From contig DFBQ01000025.1 in NCBI GenBank assembly GCA_002367355.1, forward strand, positions 1 through 5,857: DNA of 5,857 bases, given 5' to 3'. This document shows, piece after piece, positions 1 to 5,750 of this stretch (positions are counted from its first letter, which is position 1; each line of letters starts with the position of its first letter). Both the position numbers and the translations under genes were made by a program. The stretch is from Deltaproteobacteria bacterium UBA3076 (GTDB lineage: Bacteria; Desulfobacterota; Dissulfuribacteria; Dissulfuribacterales; UBA3076). Below the pieces are notes generated by a model. It did not search any database. It had not been told where the DNA came from and saw nothing but the letters and a program-made list of their open reading frames with translations.

Positions 1-11
1 AAAACCTAACG

Positions 12-28
12 GCTAATAGCTAATGGCT
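12..28. repeat. Short 7-bp tandem repeat at left edge
   Basis: GCTAATA (12-18) is followed directly by GCTAATG (19-25) and a partial third GCT (26-28). It sits upstream of the zinc-ribbon gene, in the first 77 bases, where no convincing promoter hexamer pair is visible. It may be the edge of a larger low-complexity intergenic repeat cut by the window start. It could also be chance, since it is only two units. Confidence 0.3.
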
Positions 29-77
29 GGCATTCGTCTATGTTGAAAAAGTGTAAACTTCAGGATGAAGGATGCCA

Positions 78-305
78 ATGTCTGACACCAAAAAAGAAAA
101 AAAACCTGGAACCCGCCCCAAAAGCTCTCGTTGGGGCAGGCGCAAGAAGTATCGCTGCCATATCTGTAACAGGGAATTGCCTTTTTGCTGGAATTGTCCT
201 TGCGGTTTTCAGATTTGTGATGACTGTCTGAAAGAAAATATGTGGGGCATGAGCAATAATGTAATATGGATCTGCCCTGACTGCGGACGCATAAGAAGCT
301 TTTGA
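78..305 (+). CDS. Small cysteine-rich zinc-ribbon-like protein (hypothetical)
   Basis: This encodes 75 residues from the ATG at 78. That start has AAGGA (68-72) five bases ahead. An in-frame ATG at 72 is the alternative (two more residues), with AGGA at 62-65 six bases ahead. The first 25 residues are very basic (KKEKKP, then RWGRRKK). The rest holds nine cysteines: four CxxC pairs (27/30, 37/40, 47/50, 66/69) plus C42. This is enough ligands for two zinc sites, in a RING, treble-clef or double zinc-ribbon arrangement. The core CWNCPCGFQICDDC is striking, and the protein ends CPDCGRIRSF. I do not recognise a named family. The spacing of the pairs and the basic tail suggest a nucleic-acid- or protein-binding adaptor, which is inference. 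The gene is convergent with the peptidase gene, with 44 bp between their stops and no obvious hairpin terminator. The regular cysteine pattern makes a chance ORF unlikely. Confidence 0.78.
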   Translation: MSDTKKEKKPGTRPKSSRWGRRKKYRCHICNRELPFCWNCPCGFQICDDCLKENMWGMSNNVIWICPDCGRIRSF

Positions 306-349
306 CAACTTCCCAGGGTATCCTATTGCTGTTTGGATCAAAGTAGAGC

Positions 350-2149
350 CTATTCGACACCTATCTCCACAGCCAATTTCTCTATTTCCTTCACCATATC
401 ATCAATTACATTAAGACCCTGGTGCCAGAAATCAGGATCATGGAGGTCTATACCAAAGGACTCAAGCAACACATAGGGTGTATCACTTCCCCCGGCAGCC
501 AATAGCTCCAAATAGCGCGGGATAAAATCCAGTTTCCCCTTTTCATACATGGAGTAAAGAGACAAGACCAGGAGTTCACCAAAGGCATAGGCATATACAT
601 AGCCTGGTGTATGGATAAAGTGACCTATGTAAGACCACCAAACACCATAGTCATCGGTCAGGGTTACGCTGTTACTGAACATTTCCTCCTGGGTCTTAAC
701 CCAAATATTTGAAAATTCATCCGGAGAAAGCTCTCCCTTTGAACGCCGCTTATTGTGAACTTTATTTTCGAACCGGTTCATGGCAATCTGACGAAACACA
801 GTGGCAAAAATGGACTCTATCTTGGTGGCAGCGAGCCACAATTTTTCTTCCGGCTTTTCCAAATTCCTCATCAAATCCTTGAATACCAGCATTTCACAAA
901 AAACCGAGGCGGTCTCGGCTAAAACCAACGGAGTATGACTGTTTAAATAGCCCTGCTTCCCCGCCAGGATCTGGTGAACACCATGTCCAAGCTCATGTGC
1001 CACTGTATCAACGTCCCTGAGATTCCCGGTAAAATTCACAAGTACATAAGGATGGACCTGTGGAACCACAGGGTGCGCAAAAGCCCCACCGGTCTTCCCT
1101 GGTATTACTGGAGCATGTATCCATTGCTTGTCAAAAAACAGATTGGCAACTGAGGCCATCTTGGGAGAAAATTTCCCAAAGGCATCGAGCACTGTCACTT
1201 TACTTTTCTCCCAATCCACAACTCGCTGAGACAGATAAGGCAATGGTGCATATCTGTCGTAGTCAAAAAGTTCTTCCAACCCGAGTAAGCGCCGCTTTAA
1301 ACCGTAATAGCGTTGGACTATGTCGTAACGATCTGTCGCGGACGCAATCAGGGAATCAACAGTGTCATCATCGAGTTCATTCGCAAGGTTCATGGACTTA
1401 ATCCAGTTACGATAGTCCCGAAGCCTGTCATCAATCATCTTATCGCCAAGGACCGTATTAAAGGTGTGGGTAAGTACAATTGACTGACTGCGCAACCCGT
1501 CAGTAAGGTCCTTTGCCGCGCTTTTCCTGACTTTACGGTCCGGGGAGTAAAGATCGGTCAATACCTCTTCCTGAGTGCGGGCTTCTTTACCAAAACGCTG
1601 GGCTGCCAAGACCTTTTCAAATAAGTTGATCCAGCTTGAACGACCTACCGGACTGATCTCAATTATGAGTTGTTCTTCTACTTGACAGAGAAGATGGGGT
1701 TTGTAGCGCCTGGCTGCCTGCAAATAGTGCCTGTAGTGCTCCAGTATGGGGTCGGCGAGCAAGTCATCCGCCTTCTCATCAGGAACATTTGCCCACTCAA
1801 TATCAAAAAACACTACATCTTTATTCACCATACTGAAGAACTCATTGACTCTCTGCAAAAAAGCACCGGCCGCCGGATCATTAACATGGGTTGAAAAATG
1901 TAGCTGGGCAAATGCGCTGAGTCTTCCCACAATAATAGTCAAACCTTCATATTCACTGACGGCAGCGAAGAGTTCTGCAGCGGTAAGTTCTGCAATCTTG
2001 CCCGAATATTTATCAGCAATCTCAAGGGCCGATTTCTTACATTTCTCCATGTCATCATGGATTCCGGAATCATCAATGCCTTGGTATAAATCCCCAAGGT
2101 CCCAAAGGACTTCTTCTGTTCCCAATTCCTTCATCATGTCATTATTCAT
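350..2149 (-). CDS. pepF: M3-family oligoendopeptidase (PepF type)
   Basis: This is a 599-residue zinc metallopeptidase, the usual length for oligoendopeptidase F relatives. Such enzymes cut short peptides in the cytoplasm and help recycle peptides left by larger proteases. The HExxH zinc motif is HELGH at residues 385-389: H385 and H389 bind zinc and E386 is the catalytic base. E412 in AETAS is placed like the third ligand of thimet oligopeptidase. Near the C-terminus, HTPGYVYAYAFG (513-524) matches the conserved M3 stretch that supplies the His and Tyr contacting the substrate or transition state. Residues from about 115 to 190 correspond to the helical N-terminal PepF domain. There is no signal peptide or membrane segment. 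The ATG at 2149 is supported by a consensus AAGGAG eight bases upstream. A MITE-like element ends 48 bp upstream of the start codon, so the promoter must lie in those 48 bp, in the element, or beyond it. The M3 assignment is certain; the exact PepF clade and substrate preference are not. Confidence 0.95.
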   Translation of the reverse strand: MNNDMMKELGTEEVLWDLGDLYQGIDDSGIHDDMEKCKKSALEIADKYSGKIAELTAAELFAAVSEYEGLTIIVGRLSAFAQLHFSTHVNDPAAGAFLQRVNEFFSMVNKDVVFFDIEWANVPDEKADDLLADPILEHYRHYLQAARRYKPHLLCQVEEQLIIEISPVGRSSWINLFEKVLAAQRFGKEARTQEEVLTDLYSPDRKVRKSAAKDLTDGLRSQSIVLTHTFNTVLGDKMIDDRLRDYRNWIKSMNLANELDDDTVDSLIASATDRYDIVQRYYGLKRRLLGLEELFDYDRYAPLPYLSQRVVDWEKSKVTVLDAFGKFSPKMASVANLFFDKQWIHAPVIPGKTGGAFAHPVVPQVHPYVLVNFTGNLRDVDTVAHELGHGVHQILAGKQGYLNSHTPLVLAETASVFCEMLVFKDLMRNLEKPEEKLWLAATKIESIFATVFRQIAMNRFENKVHNKRRSKGELSPDEFSNIWVKTQEEMFSNSVTLTDDYGVWWSYIGHFIHTPGYVYAYAFGELLVLSLYSMYEKGKLDFIPRYLELLAAGGSDTPYVLLESFGIDLHDPDFWHQGLNVIDDMVKEIEKLAVEIGVE

Positions 2150-2157
2150 ATAGAAAT

Positions 2158-2163
2158 CTCCTT
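2158..2163 (-). promoter_or_regulatory. Shine-Dalgarno site of the peptidase gene
   Basis: AAGGAG on the minus strand, eight bases before the ATG at 2149. It fixes the peptidase start and is the strongest ribosome binding site in the window. Confidence 0.85.
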
Positions 2164-2197
2164 GTTTTTGTCCCCTGTATCCTCAAGTCGTTCTATT

Positions 2198-2344
2198 GCA
2201 ACTTCTCAATAAGTTGGGGTAGATTACATTTGCGACTATTCATTGGATTCCTGCTTTCGCAGGAATGACGGGCATTTACATCCAAACGTCATTCCGGCGA
2301 AAGCCGGAATCCAGACATCTTACCCTGAGTTATTGAGAAGTTAC
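2198..2344. mobile_element. MITE-like element, copy 1 (147 bp)
   Basis: A non-coding element with terminal inverted repeats. The left end (2198-2221) and the reverse complement of the right end (2321-2344) agree at 20 of 24 positions, sharing the core AACTTCTCAATAA. It is flanked by GTTCTATT (2190-2197) and ATTCTATT (2345-2352), 7 of 8 identical, which reads as an 8-bp target-site duplication with one later change. Inside are two 27-bp palindromic units in inverted orientation (2244-2270 and 2287-2313). It shares its plan and orientation with copy 2, including TTTGCGACTAT in the left arm and ACATCCAA between the palindromes. It has no coding capacity, so it would need a transposase supplied in trans. 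I cannot name the parent insertion-sequence family. It lies immediately upstream of the peptidase gene. Confidence 0.8.
2244..2313. repeat. Inverted doublet of hairpins inside copy 1 (REPIN-like)
   Basis: Hairpin A pairs ATTCCTGC (2247-2254) with GCAGGAAT (2259-2266) around a TTTC loop. Hairpin B pairs ATTCCGGC (2291-2298) with GCCGGAAT (2303-2310) around a GAAA loop. A and B are inverted relative to each other: the two 27-bp units match at 25 of 27 positions across a 16-nt spacer. Both differences fall at the paired sixth stem position, T-A in A and G-C in B, so each local hairpin stays perfect while the long A-B stem does not. Confidence 0.8.
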
Positions 2345-2385
2345 ATTCTATTCTCATGATTTCTCCATTAAGAACTCACGAATCA

Positions 2386-2459
2386 ACGGTTCAGATTTTC
2401 GGTAAACCTTGAACCTTTGAACCCTGAACCTTTGAACGGTTACCGAAAATTTAAACCAT
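2386..2459. repeat. Imperfect inverted repeat enclosing a GAACC tandem repeat
   Basis: The left arm (2386-2408) and right arm (2438-2459) are inverted copies of about 22-23 nt. They differ by three transitions and a one-base indel; the best-matched cores are ATTTTCGGTAAACC and GGTTACCGAAAAT. The loop and arm edge contain two 15-bp units of AACC[T/C]TGAACCTTTG (2405-2419 and 2420-2434), themselves made of degenerate 7-8-mers of the TTGAACC kind. No poly-T run follows on either strand, so a simple intrinsic terminator is not supported. The structure is separate from the two flanking MITE-like elements, ending 14 bp before copy 2. Confidence 0.6.
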
Positions 2460-2473
2460 AAGGACGTAAAAGG

Positions 2474-2622
2474 GTAATTTCTCAATAAGTCCGGGCAAAT
2501 CATATTTTGCGACTATCTAATGGATTCCCGCCTTCGCGGGAATGACGGGCGCTCACATCCAATCGTCATTCCCGCGAAGGCGGGAATCCAGTGACTGGTA
2601 CCTGGACTTATTGAGAAGTTAC
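2474..2622. mobile_element. MITE-like element, copy 2 (149 bp)
   Basis: The second copy has the same plan and orientation as copy 1. The left end begins GTAATTTCTCAATAAGTCC and the right end, reverse complemented, begins GTAACTTCTCAATAAGTCC, one difference in 19. The flanks are GTAAAAGG at both 2466-2473 and 2623-2630, a perfect 8-bp target-site duplication. If the AC that precedes the left copy is counted, the match extends to ten bases, because the element also ends in AC. The element has no ORF. It lies 67 bp beyond the stop codon of the small lipoprotein gene. The cleaner duplication and better-paired inner repeats suggest it is younger than copy 1, which is inference. Confidence 0.85.
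2521..2590. repeat. Inverted doublet of hairpins inside copy 2 (REPIN-like)
   Basis: Two 27-bp units (2521-2547 and 2564-2590) are perfect reverse complements across a 16-nt spacer. Each folds on its own into an 8-bp stem: ATTCCCGC (2524-2531) with GCGGGAAT (2536-2543) around CTTC, and 2568-2575 with 2580-2587 around GAAG. The stretch can therefore form either two small hairpins or one 27-bp stem. Confidence 0.85.
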
Positions 2623-2689
2623 GTAAAAGGTAGAAAAAAAGTAGGTTGGCAAAGCAGATAGCGAGAGAAAAAATGGATTTTAAATGACC

Positions 2690-2989
2690 CTAAAACTTTG
2701 AAGCTCTGTGCCTGGAAGAAAGCAAAGCATATTTATAGGCCCCGGCATTCTCTATCTTAATCCAGCGGTCACCGGACAGGAAATACCACTTATGACCGTC
2801 AAATTTGGCGACAAGGGCGCCATGGTAGGACAACATTGTTTTAACTTCATCAAGAGTATATGGATTATCATATTCCCCTGTGACTTGCGTATCCTGACAT
2901 GCCGTAAGAAGAAAAAAAAGGCTGGCGATAATTAAAACCACACTTAGCCGGCGCAAATAATTCACATAGATATTCGAACAATCTTTCAC
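2690..2989 (-). CDS. Small putative lipoprotein of unknown function
   Basis: This encodes 99 residues from the GTG at 2989. A basic YLRR, a hydrophobic stretch (about residues 15-29) and the lipobox LTAC place the lipidated cysteine at residue 31, giving a mature protein of about 69 residues anchored in a membrane. The mature part is rich in aromatic and charged residues (W68 in GHKWYF, W76 in DRWIKIE) and resembles no family I can name. The start is uncertain. An in-frame TAA lies 15 bases upstream of the GTG at 2989, and no Shine-Dalgarno is visible. The GTG at 2965 (residue 9) would give a more typical signal peptide with the cysteine at position 23. The promoter just upstream places the transcript start only about 2-4 bases before the first GTG. 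The gene is downstream of the TPR gene on the same strand but has its own promoter. The lipobox makes a real gene likely. Confidence 0.72.
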   Translation of the reverse strand: MKDCSNIYVNYLRRLSVVLIIASLFFLLTACQDTQVTGEYDNPYTLDEVKTMLSYHGALVAKFDGHKWYFLSGDRWIKIENAGAYKYALLSSRHRASKF

Positions 2990-2998
2990 AATAAGAAT

Positions 2999-3026
2999 AT
3001 TTTAGCAACCGTGGCTCTTAAGTCAA
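2999..3026 (-). promoter_or_regulatory. Sigma-70-like promoter of the lipoprotein gene
   Basis: On the minus strand, TTGACT (3021-3026) and TAAAAT (2999-3004) are separated by 16 bases, five of six matching the consensus in each hexamer. The predicted transcription start is near 2991-2993. It fits the 67-bp gap between the TPR stop and the lipoprotein start. No experimental support is available from sequence alone. Confidence 0.6.
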
Positions 3027-3056
3027 GGGGTACATCTCAACTATTGCCAAAGGGCC

Positions 3057-4775
3057 TTAACGGTCCACCATGTCAGAAAGGGCCTTTTGAGCATCCTGTA
3101 TTTTCTTCCTCAACTTCGGTTTGTCCTTTGACTCCTTCACCAGTTTAAGGGCCTCCTGATAGGCCTGTAATGCCTTATCGAAAGTCCCCTTGGCCATATA
3201 TGCATCGCCAAGGTGTTCTGCTATAACCGGATCGTCAGAAACTAAATCATGCGCCTTTTCGAGATATAAAATGGCCTGGTCATTCTTGCCCTTCTTGAAG
3301 TATACCCACCCCAGACTATCTGTTACATAACCATCATCCGGCTGAATAGAAAGCGCTTTTTTTATCAGAAGCTCGGCCTCGTCAAGGTTAATTCCCTCTT
3401 CAGCATAGGTATATCCCAGGAAGTTAAGGGCTTCAACGTAGTCTTCAGCTTTTTCAATGGCCTTCTTGGCACACTCTATGGCCTGGTCTCTTTGCCCCAG
3501 CTTGTCCAAAACCATTGCAAGATGGAATAATAACTCCTTGTCGTCAGGTGTTGTCTCCAGGGCCTTACGAAGAATCTCCCTGGAATCATGCGGCCTGTTT
3601 GCCGCATCGTAGAGATTTGCAAGGGAGAGCACCCATTGTTTCGTATTGGGGCGATCTTTTAGGCTTTCTTCAATAAGATTCAACGCCTGATCGAGTTGTC
3701 CCTTTTCTTTAAGCAAGTATGCCAAACGGACCCTCGCTTCCACGGCAAGTTCATCATCAATGCGGATGGATTCGAGCATCTCTATGGCCGCATCAGTATC
3801 GCCTTTCTGCTCATAGGCAATTCCCATATAGTAAAGGATTTGACCCTGATCAGAGTAAGCATGAGCCATCTCTTTAAGAATAGATAATGCATCATCGTAC
3901 TTTTTATGCTGAAGACACAATATCGCGACATTAAATCCAATTGCAGGGTGGTTTTGTGCTGACTGTTTGAGCCGGCTAAACTCTGAGATTACCTCATCTA
4001 CCCGTTTTTCTTCAATTAATAGCATCAGAAGCCGCTCGCGCGCCTCAATGTTGTTAGGCTTTTGAGCTAACAGTGCCCTGCAGGAATCAATGGATTTATC
4101 TATCTTCCCTTGCCTTCTATAGACATCAGCCAGATCCAGATACACCATTATCAGGTGTGGATTCAACCTTAATGCCTCGTTGAGGTGTTCCTCGGCCTTT
4201 GAAAGGTCACCGGCATCTCGACATATCCTTCCCAGATAATAATGTGCCATGAAAGATTGCCTTCCCTCCTGCCCGGCAGCCCTTTCCATGATCTCAATTG
4301 CTTTTGGATACTGCTTAGCCTTAGCGTAAATAGTCCCGGTCAAAAACAGTGCTTCCTGGTTGTCAGGTTCATCACTTAGTACTTCCTCCAGGAGTCCTAA
4401 GGCTTCGGCCACGCGATCTTCATTGGCATAAATTCCGGCAAGCACGATCTTCATATCCAGGTTGTCGGTTTCAAGAGCAATGGCCTGTTCAGCCCATTGC
4501 TCAGCCTCCTGCACGTTACCTATGCCGGCTGCCACTTTGGCCAAATCCTCCAGTATGGCTATTGATTCCGGATCATGGGCCAGGGCATTTTTCAGGCACC
4601 TCGAAGCATCTGAAAGTCTGCCCGAAGACTTCTCCATAATTGCCTGGAGGTAATAGGCATAGGCTACGCCACTGGAAGGATTCACCTTGGCCATGGCATT
4701 GGAGCCTGATACCATCAGAACAATGACTAAATTAAAAAAAAGTCTGATCCAAAAACGAAAAGGACTTGTAATCAT
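3057..4775 (-). CDS. Exported tetratricopeptide-repeat protein
   Basis: A 572-residue protein with an N-terminal signal peptide: FRFWIR, a hydrophobic core at about residues 9-23, and a likely signal peptidase I cut after AMA at 27-29. No lipobox cysteine is present. From about residue 36 to 549 it consists of roughly 15 consecutive 34-residue TPR units, with typical signatures such as the YYLGRICRDAGDLSKAEEHLNEAL region near 179-202 and the DSLGWVYFKKGKNDQAILYLEKA region near 476-498. It ends in a lysine-rich tail. TPR arrays form superhelical scaffolds for protein binding, so the likely role is as an adaptor in the periplasm or at the envelope; the partner is unknown. The start ATG overlaps the rpoH stop as ATGA, so translation is probably coupled, and no strong separate ribosome binding site is seen. 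The stop is followed by the lipoprotein promoter, not by a clear terminator. Confidence 0.9.
   Translation of the reverse strand: MITSPFRFWIRLFFNLVIVLMVSGSNAMAKVNPSSGVAYAYYLQAIMEKSSGRLSDASRCLKNALAHDPESIAILEDLAKVAAGIGNVQEAEQWAEQAIALETDNLDMKIVLAGIYANEDRVAEALGLLEEVLSDEPDNQEALFLTGTIYAKAKQYPKAIEIMERAAGQEGRQSFMAHYYLGRICRDAGDLSKAEEHLNEALRLNPHLIMVYLDLADVYRRQGKIDKSIDSCRALLAQKPNNIEARERLLMLLIEEKRVDEVISEFSRLKQSAQNHPAIGFNVAILCLQHKKYDDALSILKEMAHAYSDQGQILYYMGIAYEQKGDTDAAIEMLESIRIDDELAVEARVRLAYLLKEKGQLDQALNLIEESLKDRPNTKQWVLSLANLYDAANRPHDSREILRKALETTPDDKELLFHLAMVLDKLGQRDQAIECAKKAIEKAEDYVEALNFLGYTYAEEGINLDEAELLIKKALSIQPDDGYVTDSLGWVYFKKGKNDQAILYLEKAHDLVSDDPVIAEHLGDAYMAKGTFDKALQAYQEALKLVKESKDKPKLRKKIQDAQKALSDMVDR
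4772..4775 (-). promoter_or_regulatory. ATGA stop-start overlap joining rpoH and the TPR gene
   Basis: On the minus strand the bases ATGA contain both the TPR start codon (4775-4773) and the rpoH stop codon (4774-4772). Such 4-base overlaps typically allow ribosomes to reinitiate, so the two proteins are probably made in linked amounts. Confidence 0.85.
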
Positions 4776-5722
4776 ACGTCTTCGACACCCTCTGGATAAG
4801 AACCTAAATCCGGGATTCTTTTTTGAAGAAATGTCCGCAATTTCTTTTTTAGCCTGGCCTCTATTTGTCTCACTCTTTCTCTTGAAACCCCGAAAACAGT
4901 TCCGAGTTCCTGAAGGGTCTTGGGCTCCTCGGCTAAAAGCCGCTCCTCGAATATGACTCGCTCCTTTCCCTGAAGTTGTTCCTTAAAGGTTGCAAGATGG
5001 CCCTTGAGACTATCCCTTATCTCTTCCCTGGCAACACCGGCTTCAACTGCCGTTTCGTCAGTGGCGAAAAAATCCAGACATTTATCTTCAGAACCCTCCT
5101 TAATCGGGGCATCCATGGAAAGCTCCCATGACCCCATGCGCTGTGCCATGTCAATCACATCTTTCTCGGGGACGTTAAGGCGGTCAGAGATGAGCTTTGG
5201 CACTGGTTCAAAGCCTAAAGCAAGAAGCCGGCTTTTCTCTTTACGAAGGTTATAAAAAAGTTTGCGCTGGACCTGGGTGGTTCCGATCTTGACTAAACGC
5301 CAATTATCCATAACGAACTTGAGTATATATGCCTTTATCCAGAAAGAAGAATAATAGGAAAATTTTACACCCTTATACGGGTCGAACTTTTTTACCGCCC
5401 GCATCAGGCCAATATTTCCTTCCTGGACAAGATCTGAAAAATTCTGCATCCAGAATTTTTGAAAATCCAAGGCTATTTTTACGACCAGCCTCAAGTTTGC
5501 AGTCACGATCCTGGAAGCCAGCTTCGGATCTCGTGTCTCATAGTAGGCCTTGGTGAGAGTCTCCTCTTCTTCTCTGCTCAACAAGGGATACCGGCTTATC
5601 TCTGCAAGGTATTGTTGAAGAGGTTCATGGGTTTCCCGGGGAACAAGGCCCTCAGACTCATTCTTGGGCACCAGAGTAGAAATTTTATCCAGAGTCTTTT
5701 TGGACCTGCGTTTCTTTATCAT
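4772..5722 (-). CDS. rpoH: RNA polymerase heat-shock sigma factor RpoH (sigma-32)
   Basis: A 316-residue sigma-70-family protein that directs RNA polymerase to heat-shock promoters. Region 1.2/2.1 spans about residues 32-90 (starting HEPLQQYLAEISRYPLLSRE). Region 2 includes DLVQEGNIGLMRAVKKFDP (97-115) and FSYYSSFWIKAYI (121-133). Region 2.4 leads into the RpoH box, QRKLFYNLR at 152-160, the diagnostic feature separating RpoH from RpoD and RpoS. Region 4.2 contains the helix-turn-helix TLQELGTVFGVSRERVRQIE (269-288). It is about 30 residues longer than E. coli RpoH (284), mostly from a basic N-terminal extension and a short C-terminal tail. The ATG at 5722 is the first possible after an in-frame TGA upstream, but no Shine-Dalgarno is at normal distance: the nearest AAGGA (5744-5748) is 21 bases away. 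The stop overlaps the start of the TPR gene. Confidence 0.95.
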   Translation of the reverse strand: MIKKRRSKKTLDKISTLVPKNESEGLVPRETHEPLQQYLAEISRYPLLSREEEETLTKAYYETRDPKLASRIVTANLRLVVKIALDFQKFWMQNFSDLVQEGNIGLMRAVKKFDPYKGVKFSYYSSFWIKAYILKFVMDNWRLVKIGTTQVQRKLFYNLRKEKSRLLALGFEPVPKLISDRLNVPEKDVIDMAQRMGSWELSMDAPIKEGSEDKCLDFFATDETAVEAGVAREEIRDSLKGHLATFKEQLQGKERVIFEERLLAEEPKTLQELGTVFGVSRERVRQIEARLKKKLRTFLQKRIPDLGSYPEGVEDV

Positions 5723-5750
5723 AAAGGCTTTTTTTATTCACAATCCTTCT

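Noticed and set aside
306..349. Bidirectional terminator between the convergent zinc-ribbon and peptidase genes
   Set aside because: The 44-bp gap has no GC-rich hairpin and no T-tract on either strand.
13..360. 115-codon open frame on the minus strand over the zinc-ribbon gene
   Set aside because: The opposing + frame has a regular CxxC pattern and a good ribosome binding site; the minus frame has neither.
1746..2153. 135-codon open frame on the + strand
   Set aside because: Lies wholly opposite the peptidase gene, with no recognisable domain or ribosome binding site; it is a shadow of the conserved coding frame.
2164..2197. Possible sigma-32 promoter for the peptidase, from CTTGAG on the minus strand upstream of its start
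   Set aside because: No CCCCAT-like -10 element follows at 13-17 bases, so only half the signal is present.
2386..2459. Intrinsic terminator after the lipoprotein gene
   Set aside because: Loop is about 30 nt with repeats and there is no T-run after the right arm on the relevant strand.
2244..2590. Repeated 27-bp palindromic units with short spacers, superficially CRISPR-like
   Set aside because: Units are in inverted pairs and not direct repeats, there are only two pairs, and each pair sits inside its own element with terminal inverted repeats and target duplications.
4687..4956. 89-codon + strand frame across the rpoH-TPR junction
   Set aside because: Antisense to two well-supported genes and without family features.
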